From Elusimicrobiota bacterium (GTDB taxonomy: Bacteria; CG03; SLGR01; PWQF01): a DNA stretch of 35,753 nucleotides. The translations under genes were made by a program, and so were the position numbers. Shown here piece after piece: positions 18,192 to 30,200 of the stretch. The notes under the pieces were generated by a model. That model made no database searches. It was not told the origin of the DNA and was given only the letters and a program-made list of their open reading frames with translations. The first letter of the stretch is position 1; each line of letters begins with the position of its first letter. The DNA lies in the NCBI GenBank assembly GCA_003557485.1, contig PWOI01000029.1, positions 1 to 35,753 on the forward strand, written 5' to 3'.

Positions 18192-18914
18192 ATGAAGGCA
18201 ATATTATTAAATTTATTTTTCCCCGTTAATTGTGCTTCCTGCGGTGGATATGTTAATCTGACTTCAGAATACGGGATATGCAGGGAGTGTGTTTCGGAAA
18301 TTGCACCCGTATACTCATGCGGATGCCGGTTTTGCGGAAGCCCGGTTGACAGCAAAACAGAATTCTGCAGGATATGTGCCGCGAATCAATCTTACATTGA
18401 TGATTTTTATACTGCGTTCTATTATGAAGGGACCGTCAGAAATATTATTAAAAAATATAAGTACGGAAATGCAAGGTATGTTGAGAAACTATTGGTTGAT
18501 TACCTTGTGAATCTTTTTAATAAATATATTCAGGAGAGGGAAAAAAACAGGATTGTAGTTCCGGTTTCTCTTCACCGCAGAAAGCTTAAGGAAAGAGGTT
18601 TTAATCAGTCAGAAGCTCTTGCTGCCAGGCTATCAAAGGCTTTGAGATTGAAAACCGTACCGCGTGCAATCATTCGAACAAGAAATACTGAACCGCAGTA
18701 TACAAAAAACAGGCAGGAACGCTTCAGTAATGTAAAAAATGCATTCAGCGCCAGCCGGAAATTATGTGCCGGAAAAGATATAGTATTACTGGACGATGTA
18801 TCTACAACCGGTGCTACAATACAGCAGGCCGCTGCCGCGCTCAGATCAGCCGGCGCAAAAAGGATTACAGCAGTTACTGTTGCGCACGGCCGTTTAAGAG
18901 ATATACAGGTTTGA
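18192..18914 (+). CDS. comF: ComF family protein / amidophosphoribosyltransferase-like
   Basis: CASCGGY...CRECV...CRFCG...CRIC zinc-ribbon region, KYKYGN, RRKLKERGFNQSEALA, and PRPP loop DIVLLDDVSTTGATIQQAAAAL. ATG 18192 sits after GAGGTG; the listed GTG start at 18189 is inside that SD. Confidence 0.9.
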   Translation: MKAILLNLFFPVNCASCGGYVNLTSEYGICRECVSEIAPVYSCGCRFCGSPVDSKTEFCRICAANQSYIDDFYTAFYYEGTVRNIIKKYKYGNARYVEKLLVDYLVNLFNKYIQEREKNRIVVPVSLHRRKLKERGFNQSEALAARLSKALRLKTVPRAIIRTRNTEPQYTKNRQERFSNVKNAFSASRKLCAGKDIVLLDDVSTTGATIQQAAAALRSAGAKRITAVTVAHGRLRDIQV

Positions 18915-18949
18915 TAAATTTTCTATAATAAGTAAAAATATAAAGAATT

Positions 18950-20383
18950 ATGAATAAAAAACAGAATCAGACAGAAATAAGAAAAGATAAATTAACAAAA
19001 CTGCGCGAGTCAGGAGTTAATCCTTATCCGCATTCCTTTGAAAACAGGATTGATGCCTTGGAAGCTCTTAAAATAAAAGATGGAGTAAAAGTCAGGGTGT
19101 GCGGCAGAATTATGAGCCGGCGCATTATGGGTAAGTCCTCCTTTGCTCACATCAAGGATGTATCGGGTCAGATCCAGGTTTTTATGGCGGTCGATAAGCT
19201 TGGCAGGGAAAATTATGATCTTTTTCGTGATACCGACATAGGGGATTTTATAGGAGTAGAAGGTGAGTTGTTTGTGACGCGTGCCGGAGAAAAGACAGTA
19301 ATGGCGGAAGCGTTTACTATACTTTCAAAATCCCTGAGGCCGCTTCCTGAAAAGTGGCACGGCCTTAAAGACGTTGAGACACGCTACAGGAAGCGTTATC
19401 TGGATATTCTTGTAAATCCGGAATCATCAAAAATATTAAAAGCCCGTTCAATAATAACGGCTGCCATAAGGGAGTTTCTTGAAAGCCGCAGGTTCTGTGA
19501 AGTTCAGACACCTGTACTTCAGGATATAGCCGGCGGTGCAGCCGCCAGGCCTTTTAAGACTCTCCATAATGTTTACAATACCGATCTGTATATGAGAATC
19601 GCTCCGGAGCTGTACCTTAAAAGACTCCTTGTAGGGGGTTGGGAAAGAGTTTTTGAAATGGGTACGAACTTCAGAAATGAAGGCCTTTCGTCTATGCATA
19701 ATCCGGAGTTTACAATGCTTGAAGTTTATGCGGCATACACAGACTACAATTTTATGATGGATCTGGCGGAGGAAATGGTAAAATCTGTTGCCGGAAAAAT
19801 TGTGGACGAAGGTTTTTCCGTTCCCGAAAACATAATGGGTGAGTGGGTAAGAAAAGATTATTGGGAGCTGCTGAAGGTTCACACGGGAGAGGATTTTACA
19901 CCTGAAATTACTTATGATGAAGTTAAGAAAAAAGCAGAGTATCTTAAAATCCCTCCTGGTAAAGATTCCATTGAAAAAATGCTGGACAGGATTTTTTCTC
20001 ATTATGTTGAAGAGAAACTGTCAGATCCGACTTTTGTAACGGGTTATCCTTCTTCTGCATCGCCTCTGGCAAAGCAGTCTCCTGAAAATCCTGGAATTGC
20101 AGAAAGATTTGAGATTTTTATAAACGGAAGCGAACTTGGAAATGCTTACAGTGAACAGAATGATCCTGAAATACAAAAGGAAGTCTTTTTAAAGCAGGCC
20201 TCTGGCAGCACTTCCCCTGTTGACAATGACTATATAGAAGCTCTGGAATACGGAATGCCGCCGGCTTCCGGTTTGGGAATAGGAGTGGACCGTCTCACTA
20301 TGGTCCTTACAGGCGCTGAAACTATCAGGGAGGTCCTGCTTTTTCCCATGCTGAAACCCAACAACGCCGACACCGGGGAGTAG
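18950..20383 (+). CDS. lysS: Lysine--tRNA ligase (class II)
   Basis: RYRKRYLDILVNPE; FEMGTNFRNEGLSSMHNPEFTMLEVYAAYTDY; GLGIGVDRLTMVLTGAETIREVLLFPMLKP. Confidence 0.96.
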   Translation: MNKKQNQTEIRKDKLTKLRESGVNPYPHSFENRIDALEALKIKDGVKVRVCGRIMSRRIMGKSSFAHIKDVSGQIQVFMAVDKLGRENYDLFRDTDIGDFIGVEGELFVTRAGEKTVMAEAFTILSKSLRPLPEKWHGLKDVETRYRKRYLDILVNPESSKILKARSIITAAIREFLESRRFCEVQTPVLQDIAGGAAARPFKTLHNVYNTDLYMRIAPELYLKRLLVGGWERVFEMGTNFRNEGLSSMHNPEFTMLEVYAAYTDYNFMMDLAEEMVKSVAGKIVDEGFSVPENIMGEWVRKDYWELLKVHTGEDFTPEITYDEVKKKAEYLKIPPGKDSIEKMLDRIFSHYVEEKLSDPTFVTGYPSSASPLAKQSPENPGIAERFEIFINGSELGNAYSEQNDPEIQKEVFLKQASGSTSPVDNDYIEALEYGMPPASGLGIGVDRLTMVLTGAETIREVLLFPMLKPNNADTGE

Positions 20384-21576
20384 TGAATATGTTTTTCAGC
20401 CTGAAAATGGCATGGGCTTACTTCAGAAAAGTATGGAGCCGCGGGATATGGGGCGTTATGGTCGTGATTTCGGTAATGGGTGTAATGCTTGGAGTGGCGT
20501 CACTTGTGGTATCCCTGTCAGTTATGAACGGTTTTCATACTGAAATAACCTCCCGGCTGCTTTCACTTAACCCTCATCTTATACTTATGCATCCTTTTGA
20601 AAACGAGAATACAAGGATTGAGGCTGCAGATAAACTTGAAAAAATTGATTTCGTGGAACAGTATTCCGCGTTTCTTCACGGGAAGGGGCTTCTTCAAAGG
20701 CGAGGAGAAAGCCATGGTATCGTAGTGCGTGGAGTGGAGCCGGAAGGCAGTTATCTTGATATAGACAGCCAGGTCTGGAAAGATCTTGGTGATGAGGGTA
20801 TTATAGTCGGAAGCGAACTTAAAAATATTCTCGCTTTGAGGGAAGGGGATGAAGTCTATCTTGTAATACCAACTCTTGACCGTCCGGGAATACCGTCCAT
20901 CCCCAGAGTGGAAAGATTTACTCTTGCGGAGGTATTTACTTCCGGAATATATGAGTATGATTCTTCTGTTGCATTTATTGATTATAGCCGTGCTGCTGCA
21001 ATTTTTGAAGACAGTGCAGCTTCCGGAATTGAAGTCTATATAAAAGACCCTTTTAAATCAGAGCAAGCAAAAGAGGTTCTTGAAGACAGGCTTGGCAGAT
21101 ATCATATAAGTACATGGATGGAAAGGAACTATAACCTTTTTGCTGCGCTTAGGCTTGAGAAAACTATGATGTTCATTGTCCTTGTAATGATAATAATTGT
21201 GGCAACGTTTAATATTGCGGGCACATTGATAATGACTTCTATAACCCGTTCAAAGGACTGCGGCGTAATGAGGGCCGTAGGAGCAACAAAAAGACAGATA
21301 AGAACTATGTTTAATTTTAAGGGCCTTATGATAGGGTTTACAGGAACCATTCTGGGGATGCTTCTTGGACTGGGGGTTGCTTTTCTTTTAAGCCGTTATG
21401 AATTTATACAGCTGCCGCCCCAGGTCTATCTTATTTCGACACTGCCAGTAAGGGTCAGCATCAAGGATATGGGCGTTATATTTATGGCCGCTATGTTAAT
21501 AAGTCTGCTAGCGACACTGTATCCGTCACGCAGAGCTTCAAATATTGAGATTGCAAGAGAAATCAGATACGAATAA
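20383..21576 (+). CDS. Lipoprotein-releasing ABC transporter permease (LolC/LolE family)
   Basis: AWAYFRKVW...GVMLGVASLVVSLSVMNGFHTEITSRLLSLNPHL; ITRSKDCGVMRAVGATKRQIRTMFNFKGLMIG; TLYPSRRASNIEIAREIRYE. Start is GTG 20383 or ATG 20389. Confidence 0.92.
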   Translation: MNMFFSLKMAWAYFRKVWSRGIWGVMVVISVMGVMLGVASLVVSLSVMNGFHTEITSRLLSLNPHLILMHPFENENTRIEAADKLEKIDFVEQYSAFLHGKGLLQRRGESHGIVVRGVEPEGSYLDIDSQVWKDLGDEGIIVGSELKNILALREGDEVYLVIPTLDRPGIPSIPRVERFTLAEVFTSGIYEYDSSVAFIDYSRAAAIFEDSAASGIEVYIKDPFKSEQAKEVLEDRLGRYHISTWMERNYNLFAALRLEKTMMFIVLVMIIIVATFNIAGTLIMTSITRSKDCGVMRAVGATKRQIRTMFNFKGLMIGFTGTILGMLLGLGVAFLLSRYEFIQLPPQVYLISTLPVRVSIKDMGVIFMAAMLISLLATLYPSRRASNIEIAREIRYE

Positions 21577-21585
21577 AAAATTAAT

Positions 21586-22269
21586 ATGAATAAAGACCTA
21601 ATTCTTGATAAAATAAGCAAAAGTTTTTTCCAGGGAGTGAAACACCAGAGGGTTCTTGACGGAATAAACTTGAAATTTTCACCGGGAAAGTGGTATACAA
21701 TATATGGCGTTTCCGGCAGCGGAAAAACAACCCTACTTAATACCATAGGAGGGATTGAAACTCCGGACTCAGGGTACCTTTATTGCAACGGCAGCAGCAT
21801 TTATGACCTGCCGGACAGAAAAATAAGCCGGTGGAGGAACCGGAGTGTAGGTTTTGTGTTTCAGTTTTTTCATCTTATTGGCGAGCTCAATGTCAGACAA
21901 AACATATTACTCCCCTGCAGAATAGGAGGCATTTCTCCGGATTTTGATTGGATTGAAAGGATAATAAAGGTTCTTTCCATAGATTCTCTTATGAGCCGCG
22001 CTCCCGCTACTTTAAGCGGTGGCGAGATGCAGCGTGCGGCTCTTGCCAGAGCGCTTGTTAATAAACCTTCATTTATTTTAGCAGATGAGCCCACCGGAAA
22101 CCTTGATTCGGGAAACAGTGCTAAAATAATAAAACTGCTTGAGGAATTAAAGGATGAGAGCGGTGCCGGCATAATATTGGCTACCCATGAGAGAGAACTT
22201 ATTGAGACCGGTGATGAAATATATGAAATTAAGGACGGAAAAATAAAAAGCGGAAAAAAAGGAGAATAA
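21586..22269 (+). CDS. lolD: Lipoprotein-releasing ABC transporter ATP-binding protein LolD
   Basis: Walker A GVSGSGKTTLLN; LSGGEMQRAALARALVNKPSFILADEPTGNLDS. Confidence 0.9.
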   Translation: MNKDLILDKISKSFFQGVKHQRVLDGINLKFSPGKWYTIYGVSGSGKTTLLNTIGGIETPDSGYLYCNGSSIYDLPDRKISRWRNRSVGFVFQFFHLIGELNVRQNILLPCRIGGISPDFDWIERIIKVLSIDSLMSRAPATLSGGEMQRAALARALVNKPSFILADEPTGNLDSGNSAKIIKLLEELKDESGAGIILATHERELIETGDEIYEIKDGKIKSGKKGE

Positions 22270-22272
22270 AAA

Positions 22273-23148
22273 ATGGAACGAATGGTATACCTCAACGGAG
22301 AATTTGTCGAAAAACAAAATGCGAAAGTTTCCGTATTTGATCATGGTTTTCTTTACGGAGACGGGGTTTTTGAAGGAATTCGGGCCTATGAAGGCAATGT
22401 TTTTAAGCTTGAGGAACATATTGACAGGCTTTTTGTCTCTGCAAAGGCAATAAAACTCACTATCCCGATTAAAAAAGAGGAGATTATATCGGCTGTTCTT
22501 GATACTGTCAGGAAAAACAATTTAACCGATGCCTATATAAGGGTTGTGGTTTCCAGGGGAGAAGGAGATTTGGGGTTAAACCCTACTAAGTGTCCCAGGC
22601 CTTCCATAATAATTATAGCTGACAAAATAGTCCTTTATCCGGAAGAATTTTATAAAAAAGGTCTTTCTATAATAACTGCTTCAACCAGGAGAAACATTCC
22701 GCAGGCACTCAGCCCTAGGATAAAATCTCTTAACTATCTTAATAATATAATGGCAAAGATAGAGGCTAACAGGGGAGGAGTTCCTGAAGCGCTTATGCTT
22801 AACAATCAGGGTTATGTCGCTGAATGTACGGGAGATAATATCTTTATTTTAAAGGGAAAAGATAAACTTATAACTCCTCCGCTGCATGCAGGAGTTCTGG
22901 ACGGAATTACCAGAAATTCTGTTATGGGTATTGCTGCTGATATGGGTATTGAAGTAGCCGAGGAATTGTTTACTCTTTTTGAAATCTACAATGCTGATGA
23001 GTGCTTTCTTACAGGTACAGCTGCCGAAGTAATACCCGTTGTAAAAATAGATGACAGGGAAATAGGCTCCGGGAAGGTGGGGGATATAACAAAAAGTTTA
23101 ATGGCGGAATTTTCAAGGATAGCAAAAATAGAGGGAGAAAAGATATAA
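22273..23148 (+). CDS. ilvE: Branched-chain amino acid aminotransferase-like (class IV PLP)
   Basis: MVYLNGEFVEKQNAKVSVFDHGFLYGDGVFEGIRAYEGNVFKLEEHIDRL; IKSLNYLNNIMAKIEAN; GYVAECTGDNIFI; DECFLTGTAAEVIPV. Confidence 0.9.
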   Translation: MERMVYLNGEFVEKQNAKVSVFDHGFLYGDGVFEGIRAYEGNVFKLEEHIDRLFVSAKAIKLTIPIKKEEIISAVLDTVRKNNLTDAYIRVVVSRGEGDLGLNPTKCPRPSIIIIADKIVLYPEEFYKKGLSIITASTRRNIPQALSPRIKSLNYLNNIMAKIEANRGGVPEALMLNNQGYVAECTGDNIFILKGKDKLITPPLHAGVLDGITRNSVMGIAADMGIEVAEELFTLFEIYNADECFLTGTAAEVIPVVKIDDREIGSGKVGDITKSLMAEFSRIAKIEGEKI

Positions 23149-23149
23149 A

Positions 23150-23659
23150 TTGCTTTGTAGTAGATGTGAAAAAAATCTGGCAACGGTCCATATTAAGAAA
23201 ATAGAAGGGGATAGAAAAGTGCAGCTTGATTTATGCGCCGCCTGCGCTTCAGATATTTCTCCCCCGGCGGCGGGACTCTTTGGTTTTCAAGAGGATTTTT
23301 TTGATAGTATATCAGATATTCTTGCCGGTTTCAGTGATATCCGGGAGGATGAGGACGAAGGCAGTCAGCATCGCTGCAGCGTATGCGGAACGAGTTTTGG
23401 TGATTTTCAAAAAAGCGGCAGGATAGGATGTTCAGACTGTTATGATGCTTTTTCCGAGCAACTTCTTCCTCTTTTGAAAAGATTGCAGGGATCGGTTCAG
23501 CATGCGGGAAAGAGTCCCTCTGGTAAAAGCCGCAGGCAGGAGTTGCTAAGCCTTAAAAAGGAACTGGAACAGGCAGTCCGGAAAGAAGAATATGAGAGGG
23601 CTGCAGTAATACGGGATAAAATAGAAGAAATTGAGAAAATAAAACATGAAACTGAGTAA
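23150..23659 (+). CDS. mcsA: McsA-like UvrB/UvrC-motif, zinc-finger activator of McsB
   Basis: TTG start; MLCSRCEKNLATVHIKK; CSVCGTSFGDFQKSGRIGCSDCY; C-terminal UVR motif LKKELEQAVRKEEYERAAVIRDKIEEIE. Confidence 0.9.
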   Translation: MLCSRCEKNLATVHIKKIEGDRKVQLDLCAACASDISPPAAGLFGFQEDFFDSISDILAGFSDIREDEDEGSQHRCSVCGTSFGDFQKSGRIGCSDCYDAFSEQLLPLLKRLQGSVQHAGKSPSGKSRRQELLSLKKELEQAVRKEEYERAAVIRDKIEEIEKIKHETE

Positions 23660-24716
23660 GCTTGCTGTACGCGATATTTCATGGCTTAAACCTCTTCCTT
23701 CTTCCGACAGTAGCATTATTTCTACAAGGATAAGGCTTGCAAGAAATCTTTGCGGCTGTCCTATGCCCGGAACAGCTTCAGAGGATGAACTCAAAAAATA
23801 TCTTAATTTAATTTTTGATGCAGCACAAAAAACTTCTTTTTTTAAAAATGCAACCAAGATAATATTATCTGATTGTTCAGAACTCGATCTTCGTCTCTTA
23901 ATGGAGAGGCATCTGATAAGTCACGAGCATGCTTTTTCTTCCCACTCCGGAGGTGTTATAATAGATGACAGGGAACAGATGAGCATAATGGTAAACGAAG
24001 AAGACCATCTCAGGATTCAGTATATTTCCGCCGGTTTGAATCTTTTTGATTCCTGGGAGGTGATAAACAGAGCCGATGATGAACTTGGAAAAAATATTGA
24101 CTTTGCCTATTCTGAAAAATTCGGGTATCTAACTGCATGTCCTACCAACACCGGGACAGGTATGCGGGCATCCTGCCAGATGCATTTGCCTGCGCTTGGT
24201 ATTTCAGGAGTTATGGCTGCGACAATGGAGAGTATTAACAAAATGGGGATGGTTGTAAGAGGGCTTCAGGGAGAAGGGACAAGAATAATGGGAGATATGC
24301 TTCAGGTTTCAAATCAGGTCACCCTGGGTCTTTCCGAACAGAGAATACTTGACAATCTTCAAAGGCTTCTCAAACAGGTTTCCCATAGAGAGGAGAAGAT
24401 AAGAAAAAAACTTATGGATAAAGAATCTGACTCCATTAAGGATCGGGTATGCCGGGCTCAGGGACTTCTTCTTAATGCATATAAAATTTCATATACAGAG
24501 GCCCTCAGTTTAATTTCTTCCTTAAGATTTGGCGTTTATACGGGTATGTTTGAGTATGATGCAGGAATACTCAATAATTTGATGATTAAAATACTGCCTG
24601 CCCATATTCAGCAGATAGAAGAAAAAAGCATGGAGCCGGATGAAAGGGACCGGGTCAGGGCTGACATGATAAGAAAGGAACTTAAGAATAAAGGGAGATT
24701 AAATAATGTTCAATAA
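23646..24716 (+). CDS. mcsB: Protein arginine kinase McsB
   Basis: [52 protein letters not shown]; overlaps mcsA by 14 nt. Confidence 0.95.
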   Translation: MKLSKLAVRDISWLKPLPSSDSSIISTRIRLARNLCGCPMPGTASEDELKKYLNLIFDAAQKTSFFKNATKIILSDCSELDLRLLMERHLISHEHAFSSHSGGVIIDDREQMSIMVNEEDHLRIQYISAGLNLFDSWEVINRADDELGKNIDFAYSEKFGYLTACPTNTGTGMRASCQMHLPALGISGVMAATMESINKMGMVVRGLQGEGTRIMGDMLQVSNQVTLGLSEQRILDNLQRLLKQVSHREEKIRKKLMDKESDSIKDRVCRAQGLLLNAYKISYTEALSLISSLRFGVYTGMFEYDAGILNNLMIKILPAHIQQIEEKSMEPDERDRVRADMIRKELKNKGRLNNVQ

Positions 24717-27156
24717 ATTTACAAAACGGGCACAAAAAGTAATTGTTCTTGCACAAAAGGAGTCCAGGAAACTTAACCATGATTATGTTGGAACAGAGCA
24801 CATTCTTCTTGGCCTATTGTCGCTTAATGAGGGAGTTGCAGCTGAAGCTCTCAAGACTTTGGGTGTAGAAAAAGACAAGCTCAGAAGGCGCATAATAGAA
24901 ATGGTTGGTGAGGGTGACAATATACTTCTCTCCGGTGAAAGGCCCATGACTCCAAGGGCCAAGCGCGTTCTTTCCCTTGCAGTAAAAGAGGCAAATGAAC
25001 TGGGACATAATTTTGTAGGAACCGAACATATACTGCTGGGGCTTATACGCGAGGAAGAAGGTGTTGCTAATAGGGTTCTTGCCGGAGCCGGTCTTTCAAG
25101 GGAAAAAGTCCGTAAGGCTGTTATAAACCTCCTTGGCGACGGAGCTTTATCTCCCGGTGAAGCCGGCATGGGACCATTTAAACAGCAAAAAGCATCCAAG
25201 ACCCCGGCTCTGGATACATACGGCAGCGATCTTACGTTAATGGCCTCCGAAGATAAACTGGACCCTGTAATAGGCAGAGAAAAGGAAATTCAAAGAATAG
25301 TTCAGATACTTTCGAGAAGGACTAAAAACAATCCTGTTCTTGTCGGTGATGCGGGAGTGGGTAAAACAGCCATAGTTGAAGGGCTGGCGCAGAAAATATC
25401 CGATGGAGAGGTTCCGGAACTTCTTATGAATAAAAGGGTTGTTACTCTTGACCTTGCAGCTATGATTGCCGGAACGAAATACAGGGGTGAATTCGAACAG
25501 CGCCTGAAGAGGGCAATGAACGAAATTAAACAGGCAAAAAACAAAATAATATTGTTTATTGATGAACTGCATACCGTAATAGGAGCAGGTGCAGCCGAAG
25601 GCGCTATGGATGCGTCGAATATCCTTAAACCCGCACTCTCCCGTGGGCTTATGCAATGCGTAGGGGCTACAACTCTGGACGAATACAGAAAAAACATAGA
25701 AAATGACGCCGCATTGGCAAGAAGGTTTCAGCAGGTAGTTGTAGATCCGCCTACGGTTGATGAAACAATACAGATACTTAAAGGATTGAGGGACAGGTAT
25801 GAGACCCACCACCGTGTTAAGTTTTCAGATGAGTCTCTTGAGTCGGCCGCTCAACTGTCACAAAGATTTATAACCGACAGGTTCCTTCCTGATAAAGCTA
25901 TTGATGTGCTGGATGAGGCCGGCTCCAGCGCCCGCCTCAGGATGACAAGACTTCCCGATGACATCAAAATGATGGAAGACGAAAAAGCCTCTGTAACAAA
26001 AGAGAAAAAAGCGGCTATCGCTTCGCAGGAATACGAAAAGGCAGCCCAGTTAAGAGATGAAGAGAAAAAGCTTGAAGAAAAGATAAGAAAAGAAAAGCAA
26101 AAATGGGAAAGCAGTGTTCATGACGGGAAAAACACAGTCGGTTCGGACGAGATAGCCAAAATTATATCTGAATGGACAGGTATTCCGGTTAAAAAGATGA
26201 CTGAAACAGAGCAGAAAAGGCTTCTTAATATGGAGGAAGAGCTGCACAGAAGAATAGTAGGCCAGGATGAGGCGGTTAAAAAGATTTCGCAGGCTATTCG
26301 CAGGTCAAGAACCGGTCTGAAAGATGCAAGAAAACCTATAGGCTCTTTCCTTTTTCTCGGTCCTACCGGAGTTGGTAAAACCGAACTTGCAAGAACGCTT
26401 TCTGATTATATGTTCGGTGACAAAGATTCTCTTATAAGAATAGATATGAGCGAGTTTATGGAGAAATTTTCCGTTTCCCGCCTTATAGGCGCCCCTCCGG
26501 GTTATGTGGGATATGAAGAGGGCGGTTCCCTTACCGAAGAAGTTAGGAGAAAACCCTATTCGGTTGTTCTTCTGGATGAAATAGAGAAAGCCCATCCGGA
26601 AGTATTCAATATACTTCTTCAGATTTTTGACAACGGGCAGATTACGGACAACCTGGGCCACAAAGTGGTTTTCAGAAATACTCTGGTGATAATGACTTCG
26701 AATCTTGGAGCCAGAGACCTGAAAAGTAAGGGTATGGGCTTCCAGAAAGGCGGTGAGGCTGAAATGGACTACAGCCAGATAAAAGAGAAGATACTTGAAG
26801 AATCTAAAAAAACTTTCCGCCCTGAATTTATAAACCGCCTGGATGAGATGATAGTTTTTCATCCTCTTCAGAAGGAACATATTATCGATATAGTAAAGAT
26901 CTTAGCAGATGAACTTAAAGAGCGTTTGAAAAGCCAGAAAATAGAATTGAAATTTACCGATGCATCTCTTGAGTTTCTTGCAGAACAGGGTTTTAACCCC
27001 GAATACGGTGCGCGCCCGCTGGAAAGGACTATAAGAAAATATATAGAAGATCCGCTGGCAGAAGAAATGCTTAAGAAAGAACTTGTTCCTCCGGCAAATA
27101 TAAGCGTAGAATTAAAAGACGGAAAGATTCACTTCAAGCAGAGCAGGAAGAGTTAA
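24706..27156 (+). CDS. clpC: ATP-dependent Clp protease ATP-binding subunit ClpC
   Basis: Double Clp_N repeat ([11 protein letters not shown]), two Walker A motifs ([29 protein letters not shown]), UVR linker [20 protein letters not shown]; overlaps mcsB by 11 nt. Confidence 0.96.
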   Translation: MFNKFTKRAQKVIVLAQKESRKLNHDYVGTEHILLGLLSLNEGVAAEALKTLGVEKDKLRRRIIEMVGEGDNILLSGERPMTPRAKRVLSLAVKEANELGHNFVGTEHILLGLIREEEGVANRVLAGAGLSREKVRKAVINLLGDGALSPGEAGMGPFKQQKASKTPALDTYGSDLTLMASEDKLDPVIGREKEIQRIVQILSRRTKNNPVLVGDAGVGKTAIVEGLAQKISDGEVPELLMNKRVVTLDLAAMIAGTKYRGEFEQRLKRAMNEIKQAKNKIILFIDELHTVIGAGAAEGAMDASNILKPALSRGLMQCVGATTLDEYRKNIENDAALARRFQQVVVDPPTVDETIQILKGLRDRYETHHRVKFSDESLESAAQLSQRFITDRFLPDKAIDVLDEAGSSARLRMTRLPDDIKMMEDEKASVTKEKKAAIASQEYEKAAQLRDEEKKLEEKIRKEKQKWESSVHDGKNTVGSDEIAKIISEWTGIPVKKMTETEQKRLLNMEEELHRRIVGQDEAVKKISQAIRRSRTGLKDARKPIGSFLFLGPTGVGKTELARTLSDYMFGDKDSLIRIDMSEFMEKFSVSRLIGAPPGYVGYEEGGSLTEEVRRKPYSVVLLDEIEKAHPEVFNILLQIFDNGQITDNLGHKVVFRNTLVIMTSNLGARDLKSKGMGFQKGGEAEMDYSQIKEKILEESKKTFRPEFINRLDEMIVFHPLQKEHIIDIVKILADELKERLKSQKIELKFTDASLEFLAEQGFNPEYGARPLERTIRKYIEDPLAEEMLKKELVPPANISVELKDGKIHFKQSRKS

Positions 27157-27211
27157 CCCTGTCCGTACTCAATAGATTTTTCAGCCGGGTAAAGGCCGGC
27201 CGGATATTTTT

Positions 27212-30200
27212 ATGAAGATAAAAGGTAAGAAAAGAGTCTTTTTCATAATCATAGTCTTTCTGCTGACAATTACAGCCGGAGCCTACCTGTATGTTCAGAG
27301 CAGGGAATTTAATGAACATCTTAAATCTATTATAAAAACAACACTTTCAGATTACGCAGGAAGGGAAGTGAAAGTCGAAAGAATAAGTACGGATATATTT
27401 AACCGGACTATAATTTCAGGTGTCCGGATAATGGATGATGAGAGAAAAAAAGAGCTTATAAGCATAAACAGGATCAAACTCAGTTATTCTCTTATAGAGC
27501 TTTTTAGAAATATACGGGATCCCGAAAGGATTATAAGCAGTGTGACCTTTTACGGACCGTCTATAACCATTGATGCTACAGGAGAAAAGCCCAAAATTCC
27601 CGGTCTTGAAAAAATGAATTCCGGAGGTGAAAGCAAAGGGCTTCCTTCCTGGACACTTCGGGTTGTCAGGGGGAATGCTCATATTCTGCTTCCCGGAGAA
27701 GTGAGTTACCATATAACTTCCTGTAACGGTTCCGTTTTTCTGGGAGGATATCCTGAATTACATTCAAGAACAGAATTCAGAATAGAAGAACTGGACGGTT
27801 CGGTAAACGTAAGGGGAGATGTTAATGTAATCAGCGGCGATTTTTCAGGCACTCTGAATCTGAATAAAATAAAAGTAAGCGATCTTCGGGATCTTTTTCC
27901 TACGGAAACCGCTCAAGAATTTCCTTCAGCCAATCTGGACGCCTCATTACGTTTCACCGGAAACACGGAAGAAATTAAAAGAAGTATAAGTTCGCTATAC
28001 CTGTACGGGGACATGCACTTGCGCGCGGCAACATGGAAAGAATTTACTGTTCCGTATGCAAAAGTAAACATATCGCCCCGCCGGCTTCTTGTAGAAGAGG
28101 GTTCGGTAGGCTGGAAGAATAACTCGCTTTCAATTCGAGGAACTATAGAAAACTACCTTGTGCTTCCGGATATGGATATACAGCTAGGGGGGACGGTTGA
28201 TACTTATAGCGCTCTTAAAGAAATAGGAGTAGATGCAGTCCAGGGGATTGCTGAAGTAGAAGGAGAATTTAAAGGTACTGCATATGACCACCGCATATCC
28301 GGGTCTGTTTTCATGGAAAAAGCATCCATAGGTAAAAGAAAGGTTTCAAAAATAGAAATTGATTTGAATTATAAAGAGGATGTGCTTCAAATACTTTCCG
28401 GCGAATTTGAGGCTGCCGGAGGCAGGCTTTTGGTGTCCGGGAGTTTAAGTGCATCTGAAGAAATCGATGTGAGAGGAAGAATAGAAAACATGGCGCTTAT
28501 GGATATTGCCCTGGAAGATGCGCTTAAAGGCAGTGTTGACGGAGATATAAGTATGTCCGGTTCCTGGGAAGACCCTTTTGCAGAAATCGATTTTTCATTT
28601 ATGGGAGTCTCTGCGGGATACAAGGACTTTGGTGATATTTCATTGAAAGCTGAGTATTCATCCGGTCGTATTTCACTGGACGGTTTTTCTCTTGACGGTA
28701 AATACTCCCTGTCCGGTTCGTCGTTTTACGATACTCAGTCAAAGACGTTGTCAGAAATAAATGCATCCATTAACTCCTCTGAAGGAGAAGGACTTAATGT
28801 GCAAGGAGAGATACAGATGTCCCCTGCCAGAACTTCCCTGCGTTTTAAAGGAGAAAACATATTTGCAGGAGACCTGCCTGTTTTAAGGGATATTTACAGC
28901 AGCGGCAGCGGAACCTTCGGTTTTGACGGTTCTCTTGAGACGGAACCGGGAAAACTATTTATTGAATCATCAGTAACGACCCGTAATTTCAGATTAGATG
29001 ATGTGTTGTATTCTCTTGACGGAGAACTTTCAGCCCTGCTTAAAGACAACGGCAAGAGATTTTACAATGCGCGCATAAACAACTTGAATGATTACCTGAA
29101 AGGCATGGTTGAGCTGGAATTTTCAGATGGTAAATACAGGTTGGGCAGGGCGTCTGCAGATTTCAGCAGAGCGGATCTTGCTCAGCTCGCTGTATTGCTT
29201 GGGAGTCCCGAAATAATTACCGGCGGATATATGCGGGGATATGCAGAATACAGTGAAGATAAAAGAAGGGGGGAAGTTGAGATCGAACGGCCCTCTTTTT
29301 ACGGAAGTGAATTTGACTCGGCGCGCACCCGGCTTTCTTTTGCGGGGAATGCAGTTAACCTGGTTTCGATGGTTCTTGAAAGCGGTCCGGGCAGAGCTGA
29401 GTTTACCGGAGAAGTATACCCCGAACAGAACATTAATATGTTTGTCAGCAACTTTGATTTATATGACAGAATTATGTCGTTTACGGGAAAATACAGCGGA
29501 GCCTGGAGCAGCATATACAATTTTACTGCGTCAGCTGAGGATATAGTTATCGACGGCTGGGAATTTGACGATATTGAACTCTCGGGTGAATCCGATGAAA
29601 AAGAATTTAAAATAAATTTTGAAAGCAAGCCTTCTATTACTGCATCGCTTACTGCAGGAAGCGGGCCTGAAGGTAAACTTTCGGGAAATATAGATATAAA
29701 AGATATTGATGCGTCTGCCGTTGCAGATACTGCCGGGCTGTCTCACGAAATTTCCGGAGCGCTTAACGGTAAAGTAGAAATATCAGGTACAAAAAGGGTT
29801 CCTGAATTTTCTTATACGAGCCGCCTGAGTGATGGGCGTTTTGAAGGTGTATCGATCAGTCTTGAATCGTACGGGCATTACAGCCCGGGTATTTTGAGGC
29901 TGGATGAGATAAAAGGAAGTATTGGTGAAAATGGAAATCTCTCTGCATCTGGGAGTTATGAAAACGAAAAATTGGATTTTAGCTATTCAGTTAAAAACTT
30001 CTCCGTGCCGGAACATCTTAAAGATAATATAAGTGCTCTGATTGACATTGAAGGGAATATAGGCGGCTCACGGAATGATATCAAGATTGATTACAATAAA
30101 CAGGCAAGAGATATCAAGACGGCAGGCCTTTCGGCAAAAAGTTTCTCTTCCCATGGCAGGTACTCCGGTAAAGAATTAATTATTGAATCCGGAAGAATCG

